A DNA stretch of 64,000 nucleotides from Rhyzopertha dominica (Eukaryota; Arthropoda; Insecta; Coleoptera; Bostrichidae), in assembly GCA_025024175.1 (NCBI GenBank), contig QCXZ01000053.1, forward strand, positions 11,532,001 through 11,596,000, in the 5' to 3' direction. A program made the position numbers and the translations under genes. The notes beneath the pieces were generated by a model that was given only the letters and a program-made list of their open reading frames with translations, was not told the DNA's origin and ran no database searches. Of the stretch, positions 12,311-24,400 are shown piece by piece (the stretch's first letter is position 1; every line of letters begins with the position of its first letter).

Positions 12311-12360
12311 TATATTTTACAACTGACGTTTCGGATACATCTGTTCGAGCTGTAAAACGT
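12311..12360 (-). ncRNA. Degenerate PLE-type hammerhead remnant
   Basis: On the minus strand a 10-bp stem I is formed by TTTTACAGCT and AGTTGTAAAA (with one G-U pair). It encloses CGAACAGATGTATCC, then GAAACGTC. The GAAAC-GTC side and stem I match the PLE hammerhead pattern, but the CTGANGA box is not intact. I read this as an inactive end of a Penelope-like element. No GIY-YIG coding sequence was found next to it. Confidence 0.4.
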
Positions 12361-12562
12361 GTCTGACACAACGTTCAAACACTTCTTTACATAGGAAATG
12401 AACAAACCACTCAAGAAACATGACGTCATAGAAATAAAGTCGCCAACCGATGCATAAAAATAAGAGAACAGACAAATCTTCCTTAATATATTTGATAGCA
12501 TTTATAAGGTTATTAGCACTGATAGGGTTATAGGGAAAAAAAGTAACTACCTTCGCGACACG

Positions 12563-13035
12563 AACCCGAATCTACAGAACGGTACTCTGGTATGTTCCAT
12601 TGCACCACCGGAGCGAACTTTTTCATTTGAACTTAGCCTGCTTTCCAAACTCTATCCATTAAATCATAATACGTGTGAAAATACTATATTTGTATAATGG
12701 GGATTATGCGCACCCCGCCCATCAAGTCTGGTCGCCGTTGGGTGTTTCCTCAGAAACTCTAACACAGAGTAACAGGAAATCTCACCGACATATGGCTAGT
12801 TGGTGGTCGCTTAGTTGCATATATGTAAGTTACGTTGAATTCATATAATACTCGCTGGGTCTGAGCTTTAGCTCGAACGGTCCAATAATGTAATGAAACA
12901 TACCAGTGTACCGTTTCGGAGATTCGAGTTCGAGTCCAGACCGCGGCGAGTTTTTTTTTTATTTGAACTTGACCTGCTTTCCCGATAACCCTATACATTA
13001 CATCATAATACAGGCGAAATATAAAGTACTATAGT
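12563..13035. repeat. Two-copy rearranged repeat with an internal inversion
   Basis: An about 90-base direct repeat is present at 12608-12700 and 12945-13034 (shared strings such as ATTTGAACTT and CCTGCTTTCC). Next to it, 12563-12602 is the reverse complement of about 12893-12932 (GGTATGTTCC versus GAAACATACC, ending at the GATTCG/CGAATC strings). One copy therefore has its left part inverted relative to the other. The segment 12920-12930 (GAGTTCGAGTCC) resembles a tRNA B box, and TGGCTAGTTGG at 12793 resembles an A box. They are about 130 bases apart, too far for a tRNA gene, so a tRNA-derived SINE is possible but unproven. Confidence 0.55.
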
Positions 13036-16000
13036 TATGAACACTGAAAACACCTATAGTCGTATAACATGCAAATATTCAGTAATGATAGGAACCAAGT
13101 ATGTCTTCGTTAAGTTCAACTACAGTCAAATTTTAGTGTATAGTAATAAGTCGCTTAGATGTTTCATAGAAATATTTTTCAGTCTTTGAAAGTGGTCGTA
13201 AATGCACCTCACTTGATGTAATTACTTCAAAAATTAACTAATTTTCAAAACGGAAAAATACAACATGCCCCTGCGGTTGCATAGTCATGTGACATCATTT
13301 CGAATGTGTGTCATTTCCGACAATGGTGTTTTCAGGGCTATTCTACATCAATCCTAATAGTTTCAAAATTGAATGAACACCCAAAACATTGTAAACTAGA
13401 TGCGGATGTGAAGTAAGATTCGATAACTCAAAAAATTAGAAATTATGTATGTGGCACTAGTACTATGCTTATTTATACATATATGTATTGCTTTGCATAG
13501 TTTTGTTGTGCAGGTGATTTTGTGTTTATGACAAACTCATTGCCTCTATCACTTCCGTTTTCTGTATTAGAATATCGGAAGCTACAGATATGTAATGAGA
13601 AATTAAAATTGCGGTATAACGCAGTTTTCTTAAAATACGACATAAATAAACAAAAAAATCCTTGTTTGTTCCCAAAATATACGAAAACGATTTGGCATCA
13701 CCATATTTTCCACTATTCGTCTATAGGGGCATTTTATGGTATGGCAAGAATTAAATAAAACAGAAACCACCGTAAATAAAGCTTTAAGATCTACAAAACC
13801 ACACTTAATACCCGTATATAATTTAGAAGGCCACGGTTAGTTACAATGTACTAAAAATGAGTATGTTACATAAAATTCGTGCACATTAAAAGTAATGGAT
13901 CTCTTTGTTAGCAAGCGTTATGGTATATGCTTCGAACACTTTCATCTGTGATCTTAACCGACTGTTTAACATTATTACTCAGTAAAATACAAAATTCTTT
14001 AAAAGTACTGCCTCTAGTGACTAACACAGAAATATAAACCCGACAATAGCTGTTTTAGTTAATTAAGTTTTCGTGTTTGTTATCAAGACAAAATTTATCA
14101 ATTCTTACAGATGCAGTGTTTTTTGTTTTACTAATGGCTAGAACGCCATTTCTAAAAGCTTATTTAATTTGTCAGTAATGCCTACAGTGACAGTATTAGA
14201 AAAAGCTATAGGTCGGGATGTAAGGATGTAAAAATGATTTTGGTCGAAGGCCAGGCCATTTGTAACACTACGTAAGTGAAATGCTGTAGTGGTTGGCTTG
14301 TTAATAAGCGCACCAGTTGTATATGTAATTGTATTGGTTCCCTGGCGGGTTACTTATGTGTGACTGTTAAGTGGCGGCAAAGTTTACGGTTTAAATCGTT
14401 TTGCTAGGATGTTTTAACGTGCTTTAGAATACATTAATTTATTGAGTGGCAGTGAAGTGCCAATTTAGGCATAGACACCCAGCAACACCAATGAAACTGA
14501 ATTAAGTAGTTTATTCTTATAAAAAATATATATTTTTACAAAAAGTTGTGTACGTACAACTGAACTGAACTTTCTAGTGGGATTCCATAAAAGAATTAAA
14601 CTTCAAATAATGGTACTGTTTTATTTAAGTAATAATTTAATATGCAAGAGATGTAAAAGTATGTTGGATTGTATGGCAAATGCTATATTTGTTACGGTTA
14701 ACGGTTTTTTTTATTTTATTATATGTACTTAAGATCTTAATTTTTTGAACCGATTATTAAATATGATGATTTATTCTACTACATTATTATTATTAATATC
14801 AAACCACATCGAAAGCAAAATGGTGGAAAAGAACTAATATCGAATGAAACAAAGAATAAAATCGTTTTTGATTCAACAAAAAAAAACTTATTGACGAAGA
14901 TCGAGTACTATTATACTAGATAATATTAATTAAAATACTATTACTGCATATAAGTGAGACGTGTGAGCAATTATAAAACAAAGCCCAGAGTTCGATTCGC
15001 GCTAAATGCTTTTTTTCAAACACTCAGCACACACGACTAAATGAATGTTAATGCTGTTTCTAACGACAGGTGACTAAAAATAACCAACACACTCAATAAA
15101 CATGCCACGCTGTCTGTCTTTAACGACATTCTAGCAATTCAGCACTACACAAATACTGTACCCAACGTCTTCTGCGTAAAGCGCAAATAAATAACACAAA
15201 CCACTGCAATAAGCTAACGCCATTACGTAACCCAGATTTTTAGGTCAGGACTTAGTTCTAATCCACTGTGATGTACAGCGGTTACCATGCATACTGGATC
15301 AGCTGAGGATTTACTAAATTGGTTAGCACCCCGCATTTGTATCGCAGGCATTCGAAAATATCTCGATGCGTAGGGTAAACGGCCGCAAAGTGGACTATCA
15401 ATATTTTTTCTCGTGCACCAACATATCACAGACGCGTATTTTTGTACACTTGTCGTGGCAAGATAAGATTAGATAATTCGAATTACAGCACTGTCATGAC
15501 TTGTAAACAGAGGACTGTGAAAAAATTATGAATGAGTTTCGCTGATTTTAAACTGATAACCCGAAGGCGAAAGAACAACTGAGGAGGCAGTGTATAAAAG
15601 TAATATGTTTTTTTTTGTAACGTACGCGTTTTGAAGCTTTTTAGTAACGGATAATACAAAAAATAATTAGAGCATTTTCACAATTTATGCACGATGTGAC
15701 GTCATGGCATATTAGATGCAACTCGGTACTGCATGTTACTATGCAAAATTACGGTCGCTGTTATCATTACGTATAAAACATTGCAGTTGTTTACACGCGA
15801 CACATGTCTAAAAGTGTACTTTGCTCTGCTATGTTAATGACGTCCAAAAACAACTTCCTCCTGAGATTACGACGAAATTTGATAAAATTAATTGCAGACC
15901 CAGGAATTCCTCATACCTGTGAGTCCAGACGGTGCGTAGACGAAAATAAAACACTGAATGGAATTTCACCGCTGAATTAAATAAATTCTTTCGTCGAAGG

Positions 16001-16537
16001 CAAACAAACACGACGCCCAGGAAAAACGTTCGGGAGAATTGGCAAAAAACAGACGTATCAATAAATAAATGTAATATAACGAGGCAGCTAAGTCGTCTGG
16101 TGCCAGTATCTGTTATTTTTCAGTTTATAATGGGACGCGAACATAAACAGGGATTTCGCTGCATTGCCAGGCGTACCGAAAGAAAGCGTTTTCGGGGAAT
16201 ACAACTGAAGGGTTTTAAAACACTCTAATATTAGATTATATTAGTTTTAGTTTAAGCACTATTTTCCAGCAAAGTTTATTCTCCTCATTTTTGTTTAAGT
16301 AAGTTCTTTTTTCCTATCTGTCACAATTTTCGCAGGATTTTGAGTAATAGACACTACTTGACATCACGCGATGCAGTTCTAGGCGCGTTAAACCGTCGAA
16401 GGCAACGGCACAGCCAAAGACGACTCCAATTACGGTGGTATATTTGTCAATACAGCTATGAGTCCTGGACTCGCATTGTTAGTCTGCAGAAATTTGTCTG
16501 TTTTGTTTAATATACAGTGTAATTATACAAGAATACC
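13036..16537. other. Non-coding stretch, nothing recognised
   Basis: Largely AT-rich with no recognisable protein. AGAGTTCGATTCGCGC at 14992-15007 looks like a tRNA B box but lacks a tRNA body. 15500-16200 has several moderately GC-rich islands that could be regulatory. Confidence 0.4.
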
Positions 16538-16606
16538 AGGGCAGATGCCCTCAGTACCATCTAAGAGGAACCACGCGAACTAGGCGGTCTATAACTTATA
16601 GTCATT
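16538..16606 (-). repeat. Partial copy of the 253-bp unit
   Basis: The minus strand matches the stretch upstream of the second tandem copy (9723-9785): ATGACTATA, then CCGCCTA, then GATGG-ACTGAGGGCAT. The hammerhead half of the unit is absent. It shows that the family is dispersed and not confined to the tandem pair. Confidence 0.6.
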
Positions 16607-16877
16607 AGCCTATACTACATGTATAAGGCAATTAACAATTTTTAACCCGTCTGACGACCAGCTACGTGTACCTATTACGATCACCGCAAAAGCATTTACC
16701 TACTTTCCACTCTTATGACATAATCTAATTTTTTTATTTAAGTACCTAACGTACTTATTCTTATTTAAAATTATATTGTATGTGACGTATCAAGTAGTCG
16801 TTACTACAGCTGTACATGCGCGATGAATTAAAAACAGTTCTGTTTTAACCAATCNCAGTGATTCTACACGAGTACCT

Positions 16878-17640
16878 ACTGGGTTTTTTCGGGTTGGGCC
16901 CACTTGAAAAAAACCCAAACCCACTGGGTTTTTCAAAAATATGTAGGTTTTACAATATGACTGTAACGGAGATAAGTGCATACATAACTTAAAATTTGAA
17001 TTCAAAAACATACTGTAGGTACAGGCAACAAAACATAAACTGTGTAAGCAACAACATACATTGCACTCAAATATCAAACAGAATCAAAATAAATCGATTA
17101 AGAGTAAAATACATGAGAAAAAGCTAAAAGTTCCAATACAGGGTTTCTATAAATGATTCATGCAACCCGGGCGGCGTTGATTTCCGAATTCTTTGTGCCG
17201 ACTTTTTGTGACTGCTGCCAAGCTACAATATGCACGGCGATAGTAGTGAAGGTTGCAAGATCAATGTCACACCACAGCTCCGAAATATGAGCTTTTTGCA
17301 ACCTTAAAGTTAATTATCCCACAAAACACTACAGAATATGTTGAAAATACACACTCCCAGGCGTTTTTTCATATGAAAATATATCAAATAATTCAAAAAT
17401 CGACAGATGACAAGTATGCATCACTTTCCTCAGAGGCGACAAATTGATTTAATCGATAATTTCCATAAGCGCCCTGGATGCATGAATCATTTAGAGAAAC
17501 CCTGTATATGCAGCAAATATAATAGTTACCGACTGTGACTCAGAAAAATCCGAAAATCCCCGAAAAAACCGATTAAACCCTCATGGGCCCAAGCGGGTTG
17601 GGTTTTTTTTCAAAGAAACACGGGTTTTTTGGAATCCTGT
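16878..17640. repeat. Inverted-repeat element rich in GGGTTTTTT ends, with a nested MITE
   Basis: 16880-16935 contains GGGTTTTTTCGGGTTGGGCC and AAAAAAACCCAAACCC. 17580-17635 contains the same strings in the reverse sense (GGGCCCAAGCGGGTTGGG, then a T run and GGGTTTTTTGG). The two ends form an imperfect inverted pair about 750 bases apart, and the complete MITE at 17136-17511 lies between them. The best reading is an old terminal-inverted-repeat transposon interrupted by a younger MITE. No target duplication could be fixed by eye. Confidence 0.5.
17136..17511 (+). mobile_element. MITE copy 2 (ACAGGGTTTC family), complete
   Basis: The terminal inverted repeats of about 27 bases are ACAGGGTTTCT-TAAATGATT at the left and its reverse complement at 17480-17508. 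They are bordered by TA on both sides, as expected for a Tc1/mariner-type non-autonomous element. The inside is non-coding apart from a small shared frame. Copy 1 lies at 6578-6905 in the opposite orientation and has lost one end. Confidence 0.8.
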
Positions 17641-18060
17641 TTGGCGGAGAAGCGACACTGTTATAAACGTATGCTGAAATATTTTGATGATTGGAACATA
17701 AAAAAAGTCTGAACAACACTAGAATACAACGAAGAATAATCACCAAAATTTATGGAATAAACAGAAACAACTACTCTGTTCCTCTACATCATCATCATAA
17801 TGAGAACACATCGGTTGCAATTTCAAACCAGTTGTAAACTATGGTAAGTCCCTGTCGGTTGATATAAAAAACTCTAAAATGGAAAGTAATGCATTTGGAA
17901 CATAAAATATGATTTATACTTTTAACATTGCTTGTAAGCGTGAAAATACTAGTGAATTATCTCTGCTCTCGTGTACCTAAGTATGTGGACAATGTAGTGT
18001 AAAAGTACTGAATTTTATCATTCCAATATGACTATAGTTTTTAGTTAATCGCACATACTA
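17641..18060. other. Non-coding stretch, nothing recognised
   Basis: AT-rich DNA without a recognisable gene, repeat or RNA. Confidence 0.4.
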
Positions 18061-18370
18061 GATGAATTGTAATGAAATGGTGTTGCTTGCCAAGTGAAAC
18101 ATTAATATCGTCTTTCCCATGTTAGTTGGGAATCGCAACTGGAAAAAATCATTTGGGATGTTTTGTTCTCATCTAACTTGAGTTTATTTGCACTGAATCC
18201 AGTACAAAGAATCCTTAATTTGTCCAAAATCATCAGATGCAGCTACCAAAGTAGTGTCATCAACGAAGAGAAATCTAATTGTTTTGACTAGATGGGAAAT
18301 CGTTGATATAATATAAGACAAGGAGAAGTTCTAGGATGGAGCCCTGCAGGAGAAAGCGTAGTCTTCCAGC
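18060..18370 (-). pseudogene. LINE reverse transcriptase fragment
   Basis: Read on the minus strand, 18350 to 18100 gives the RT signature GSILE-LL--YYINDFPS, followed by a degraded catalytic box (RFLFVDDTTLVAA, where the usual form is YADDT) and a SDDFGQIKDSLYWIQCKLKLDENKT segment. This order (palm motif B loop, IND, then xxDD, then the thumb-side region) is that of non-LTR retrotransposon ORF2. Frameshifts break the frame, and neither end of the LINE is identifiable. Confidence 0.65.
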
Positions 18371-21300
18371 TGGAGACAATTCAATATTATTAAAATAAAT
18401 GACTTGTTTTCTGTTGCTTAAATAACTCGACGACAAAATCAAGGTTTTATCTATGAAGAATACTCATAACTGTGGTGTAGTGTTCCATTACCTCAAATAT
18501 TGCTACTTATAAATCTCTAAAAACGTCTCGATCAAATTAACTTTGCCTAAATAGATTATTACTTTTCGACCAAACACACTCATATGATGCATGTATTCGT
18601 TCTACCATGACGCACTCATGTGTTTTGATTAACTAGATAAACTAAAGTCAACTTAGTGTTATTATATTTTCTTGCATTCATGCTTAGGACTATTTCTGCA
18701 GGTGCTCGCAATGTTGTCAATTGTAGCAACACAGCTTGTAAGTTAAGCAAGCACACGACACAGATATCCACAATCGCCCTTGAGATTAGCGTAAGCAAAT
18801 ATGTCACTGAATCAAAACAATAATTTCAAGAAAACATTGACCATTTTTAATAAAAATAATAATCATTATTAATTCTTACTTGGACCCCAGCATTTTGCAT
18901 TAAATGTGTAGGTATAATAATCGGTGACAGAAGCTCGATAGTAGATATTTTTCAAACTGCCTAAAGGGTTGTTTGCTTAGGATGTTTCCTACTCGCTTTT
19001 AAAACGCCGTTTTTTTGTGGTTCCTCGTCCAAGTTATATGTTCGCCTATTCTCATTGGAAAACTTCAAATAAACTTTCTAGCTTACATTCAAAAAACTAT
19101 TTCGGCTCCTGCCTTTGAATCCATAAATGGATATCTATAATTTCGATCAATACTAATGCGTAATGATGCTTAATCATATCGGAAATTGGGCAATTTTTTT
19201 ATAATTATAACTGTTAAAAGTTTGTCCAGTGTTAGAGGTTCATTCTTCATAAAAAATGAATAGACGATGCGTAATATTAAGTCTTTGTTTTCGTTAACAA
19301 ATTTTCCAGAAGCGCCTGTTGTCAATGGTATTTCTGCGGTGGGTAAAAGTTATGATGGTCCTTATATTCTTTAAGAATATTATACAATACACAGTGGCTT
19401 CACTCACATCCGTAATCACATTATGCTGAACTTGTAGTATAAATACAATTGTTGTTTTTTGGTATCAAATTTTGACTTATTATTTTCGGGTTACTGTTGG
19501 ATTTTAAGCTTAAATATAACGTATTAAGAAGACTACAATTGGAACTTATACGAGTACCAACTAATATGAAAATTAATGCCACGCATGTAGAGGGAGTGCT
19601 AAAACCACTGTTGGAAGAAAGAATCCTAAAGCAGCCAGTGCTAACACCTCTGGACCAAACAAGTCAGCTGCAAATGTCACACCAAGGGCTGGTCCAGAGC
19701 TTTTGAGTGATTCCTATCAAATTTCTTGGTTCCATCAACTTTTTTTATTTCGGCTGATTTAAACAACGCGTATACTAGCATAGCATTAAAACGCTACGGT
19801 GTAGCAGGGTGTCAATATGAAGGTTTCCTTGTAATATAAAACTGCATTTTCATAATTGATTTATGTATGTAAACGGGGCTAAATAAACATGTCATTATCA
19901 TTATTATTGTTGTTGTTATTATTATTATTATTATTATTATAGTTCCTCCTCCAATGCATCTCACTTTCATAACTTCACTTAATCAAACGAGATTAAGGCT
20001 ATTTATAAACAAATGCATACCTATCTGTCATGAGATAAACGTTAAATTGCATTTGAATGCCTGAACATATACGTCTGTGTAACGGACGTAATTAGAATAA
20101 TAAACAGACGAGCTTGTCGATGGTCTGGTGCAGAATCTCACCAGACAATAAATCGAGAACTTCAAGACGATCCGAAATCAATTAGGGCGTGTGTTATAAA
20201 TCAAGGAAATCCTTTAGTGTTAAATGAAGCAAAGGATGTCGGCTCGATATCGTAAAATTATAAAGATACAGCGAAGCAATCCATTGTTTTGTCACATATT
20301 TCAATGTCAAAATGAAGTTTGCAATGTAGAAAATTTGTTCAAGCAACGAAGGAAAGGTTAGGTCAATCTGTATAAAGCTGTACTCTGACACCTCAATAAA
20401 ATTGCGAATTTATACTTCTGATTTCTGCAAAAAAAACCGCTAATTGAATAATAGAATGTCCAGTCATACACCGAAGCAATAAAAATGTTTAAACAGCGAT
20501 AATTTATACAGTGCGAAAGTCATGCGGTAGTTTTATATGTGTAATAAGACTACAAATACCACACGTGACAAAGCAAGCATCCAAACTAAAGGCTATATAA
20601 GAAAATGCTTGCAATTTAATTATATAACAGGGACAATCTATCATTAATCCTTGATAAAACGATAAAAAAATCTGAGCATATATGTATAAAACAGACCTCG
20701 AGTTTTCAGTCCGTATAATGTATGTAAAATCTCTGTTGGTTGTTGTAGAGTAAACGAATAAATAAAAAAGGAAATCTTTAAACCCTTAAACAGTAAAAAT
20801 GTTTGAAAGCTAGTTAAATTTGCACGCTACATCCAATTCTGACGACTTAGTTTACTATGATAAAAAAATGGATCGAATACCTCGTAAATAAACTTATGAC
20901 AAACTCCAACAGAGCGACACTATTTGTCACCACAGGAGACGCAGTACAGATAGAAGAAAGAAATACATTCATTTTTGACTGGCTTATTGTTGTTATTTCC
21001 CTATATGTACGATACTGAATCATGGGATTATTTTGTCTTCAGTGGTTGTTTACAGTGCGTTAAGAAACAGATACTACAAAATGTTTCTAATATTTTGTGT
21101 TTATTCCTGATAGGAATTTGTACTATAGGTGACGTCAAAAAGAACATGTGTTATGTGTTTAAGAAATTAAATATAGAGTAGTGATCTAAGCAGACGATAA
21201 TTGAGCAAAAACAAAATAATAAAATATGCACCGTATTTAAGGACAATGAAATCAAATATTTTGTGTTAAGTTACTGTAGAATACAGCAAAGAAAATAGTA

Positions 21301-21649
21301 GTAATAGTCAAAAGCATACAAATGTAAAGTAACAAACATGAACGTGTACCACAGACGTCCAAAAATGCTGGACATGATCAAACAAATTAACAACTATTTG
21401 GTATTAAATAACAAGAACTTTAAAAATATAATCCTTAAAAGATTTGTCCTAAACGGACACAATACACATTATCAAATAGGCATTAATTTTGATAATTCTA
21501 CTGTTTATAATGGGCAATAACTTTTGTCTCGTTGGTTGTTATTTATCCGTCTATTCTCTATTGTATCTTTAATCACCAATTTGAATATATCCCCAATTAA
21601 CAGTAACCAAACACTATCAATTCGAATTTAGATTAAATGCTTGCATATG
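18371..21649. other. Non-coding stretch with a short (TTA)n microsatellite
   Basis: Nothing coding is recognised. Positions 19900-19940 hold a TTA/TTG-rich microsatellite preceded by AATAAACATG, which resembles the 3' tail of an old LINE. A short hairpin (GTCTGGTG / CACCAGAC) lies near 20122-20146. A 69-codon frame at 19497-19706 has no recognisable motif. Confidence 0.4.
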
Positions 21650-21657
21650 AATCATAG

Positions 21658-22088
21658 CGGGGGCGGATCCACGGGGGGGGGGGGGGAACTGCGAAAGAGT
21701 TCCCCCCCAAAAGTTGTACGTTATACATTTTTTCCAATGAGACACCGAAAATCGTAAAAAATCAACAACTGAACATTTAACAATAAAATTATCGATAATG
21801 TTTTAATATATAAGTTACCGCATTTCCATCATAAATGACGCTCTGCGAAGAAAAGGACTTTGAGTTGCTAATCAATTTCATTTACCCTATAAGGATTCAT
21901 TTAAAAATAAGCGTATTTCCGCGTGGGCGCGTTCTCAACAAAAGAGATAGTGGTAGATTTGATACTATGAAATACATGTTGAAATATGTATCAAAAATAA
22001 ATCTATGGTTTACATTTGCACATTTCTTAAATAAAGTACAAAATTATGTAGTTCCCCCGCCCAAAATCCTACTCTGGATCCGCCCCTA
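21658..22088. mobile_element. hAT-like non-autonomous element with 8-bp target duplication
   Basis: The left end (21660-21673, GGGGCGGATCCAC) and right end (GGATCCGCCCCT at 22076-22087) are inverted repeats. The 8-base string AATCATAG occurs immediately outside both ends (21650-21657 and 22089-22096). An 8-bp duplication with GGGGCGGATC-type ends is typical of hAT elements. Length is 431 bp. A run of about 14 G follows the left repeat, with a matching C-rich tract nearby. No transposase is inside. Confidence 0.8.
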
Positions 22089-22096
22089 AATCATAG

Positions 22097-23364
22097 ATGG
22101 TTTTATTATTGGTTCTGAAATATTTCCCAACATATTAAATGTAAAAAAATATCAAATTTTGTTTACAAAATACTTTAGCGGATCATTTGGACGATTTACC
22201 ATTACCAGGGATATTTGACTGTATTAAGCATGGCAGAAAATGGGCGACTTATTGAGATGTATTATAAAATCGTTAAGTCATGATTTATATTTTCCTATAA
22301 CTTGTTTGTACATATTAAATTCAGTTGAATCCAGTTTTTTTTAATTTATATTAATCAACTAGTGATTAGTTTTTGTACAAATACTTATTTACAAAATTTT
22401 GTTGCTAAATATTTTTACAAGACATCCTACTTAGTCATATCAGCAAGTTTTAGATACTGTTACTTATTAGAGTTTTAAAAAACACATAAAGACACAAGTA
22501 GTAGTTGCTGACATTTCTTCCAATCTCCGCAGAACTCCTTAACGTCCTAACACCAAAAGCATACTCGTATTATCTGAAGTGTAGTCATTTATCGTAGATA
22601 ACGACTATCACTGAATGTTCTACTGAAAATTTATGTAACAATAAAATAATAATAAGCCACGAAACAAAACAAAAGCCATTGCTGATAACAAACAAGCAGG
22701 ATTTTTAAAATCAAATTAGTGATGTAATAAAAACCACTTAATGTCCAACAAAAATATTTTTTCCGACTAAACTATGGTAGACAACAAAATTTCTTAAAAG
22801 ACAAAATGTTTTATACAGGAACAGACTTTTTCATAAAAAATATTTCTAATTTCCCAAAGAGACAATTGAACAATCCTGCACGTTTTTAATTAGTCGAACG
22901 CCGCTAATCTCTAAAAAATAAGTAAAAATGAGCGTACTATTATATTACATATGGTACATGTCACAAATTGTAAAAATTGAAAACTTAAGATTTACCATCA
23001 TAGTAAATACAAGAAATTTGGAAGTGTTTATCACTGTAATGAATTTAAACGTTTACGCAGTGAACTAAAAAGTACAAATGTCACAGGCTTGCAATGATTA
23101 AATTAATAAAACGGATGGTGGCACTTTTTATTGTTCAAATGCTAGAACCAATGTGCTTGTTAACTCGTCTGTTTTTGTTATGTCGAATAACTTTAATAGG
23201 ATATCTGGACATTGTGACATTCATTGTGATAGTCTGAAAAAGCTGTTGTCGTTTGTGGTAACTGAGTAGTAGTATATTATATTATAGTGTGTGCTGTGTA
23301 TTTACTAAAAATGTTGATTTTCTATTTTATCCTGTATATGGAAATTTCTGTTGGGTAATAAACG

Positions 23365-23402
<38 letters not shown>

Positions 23403-23715
23403 TACAAAAATATCTACAACACTATCATATAATATTAAAGAAAAATTATTAATATCTGTAGGCTTTAACGCGTATAACTTGTTACGGAAGCATTTTTGAA
23501 CTAAGATAAATTTGGCTAGATAAGTTTTATTTTCGTGTAGACCTGTGGTAGAATGTCGTACACGTATTTCAGGAACACCTTATAAAACACCAAAGACAAT
23601 TTTTGAACAAATCCCTGTATAGGTCAAATTTAGAATGTTCTTGTAATTTACCTTATACTATGTGTTATGTATAATATATAGAAGATTATCAATAAAGGCT
23701 TCATGCATTAATCAA
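22097..23715. other. Non-coding stretch with (ATT)n tail
   Basis: No gene is recognised. A (TTA/ATT)n array at 23367-23400 directly follows GGGTAATAAACGC, again resembling a LINE 3' end, but no ORF2 sequence could be read upstream. Confidence 0.4.
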
Positions 23716-23717
23716 AT

Positions 23718-23905
23718 TAAAACTAGACGTCTTTGGAAACATTCGGGAACTTTCGATGGGGGGTATATGTAGTCCGACGAAAAGCGTGCTAGAAGCAAGC
23801 GAACCCGGTGTTTAAGTGTTAGCGAGTGCGGTATGGTGTTCTAAGTAGTGGTTTACTGAAATTGTAGTGCTATAATGGTAGCGTTTTGAATTAATTCTAA
23901 CAACA
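23718..23905 (+). repeat. Dispersed repeat copy 1
   Basis: This segment shares several strings in the same order with 31552-31765: GGGGGTATATGTAG versus GGAGGGTATGTAG, GAAGCAAGCGAAC versus GAAGCAAACCAAG, then GTGTT-TAAGTAGTGGTTTACTGAA, then ATAATGGTAGCGTTTT. It may be an LTR or the leader of a DNA transposon. Each copy lies beside transposase-like DNA. Confidence 0.55.
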
Positions 23906-24089
23906 TTAGTAATAAGAGAACTACACAGGTACTATTTGACAAACAGTTGATCATCAACGAACAGTTTGTATCCTGAGCAGCTTAAAATATTAGGTGGATC
24001 AAACAGCTATGTATGAATTGTTAGGTGGGGATGCCTAGAGTAGAAAAACCATCACGTGTGACATCTACCGTGTTTTGTGTACCCACCAT

Positions 24090-24400
24090 TACGATGCCTG
24101 TTGCGCAATGCATCATTGTAAAATTCCTTACCCCTGAAAGCGTATTACTAGCCAAAATTCATCGCAGGTTGCAGCACTAATTCGGCAAAGATTTGTTACG
24201 AGTTTAAGGAAGACCACGAGTGGGTCGAGAGTAAACATTTCCGCCGACCTCACACCTGTCTGTCAGACAAAAACTTTGCGCATGCTCGTGAACGTTTTTT
24301 GGGACTAAAAGAGGATCTTACGTCTAACCATTAACGCAATTTACAACTTTTGCACAGTTGATTTTGGGCGAGGACTTGAGTATCGTCGCAAAAGACGAGT
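24090..24400 (+). pseudogene. Possible mariner-type transposase N-terminal remnant
   Basis: The frame from the ATG near 24093 reads MPVAQCIIVKFLTPESV, then EIHRRLQ-like LAKIHRRLQH, followed by stops and frame changes. The order of hydrophobic and IHRRLQ residues resembles the first helix-turn-helix of some mariner transposases. No catalytic motif survives, so the assignment is weak. Confidence 0.3.

Noticed and set aside
12790..12935. tRNA gene from A-box-like and B-box-like strings
   Set aside because: The boxes are about 130 bases apart and no cloverleaf can be drawn. At best this is a SINE remnant.
14990..15010. B-box-like AGAGTTCGATTC as a tRNA
   Set aside because: There is no acceptor stem, anticodon arm or A box at the right distance.
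20122..20146. GC hairpin as a transcription terminator
   Set aside because: The window is eukaryotic and the hairpin has no gene context. Probably chance.
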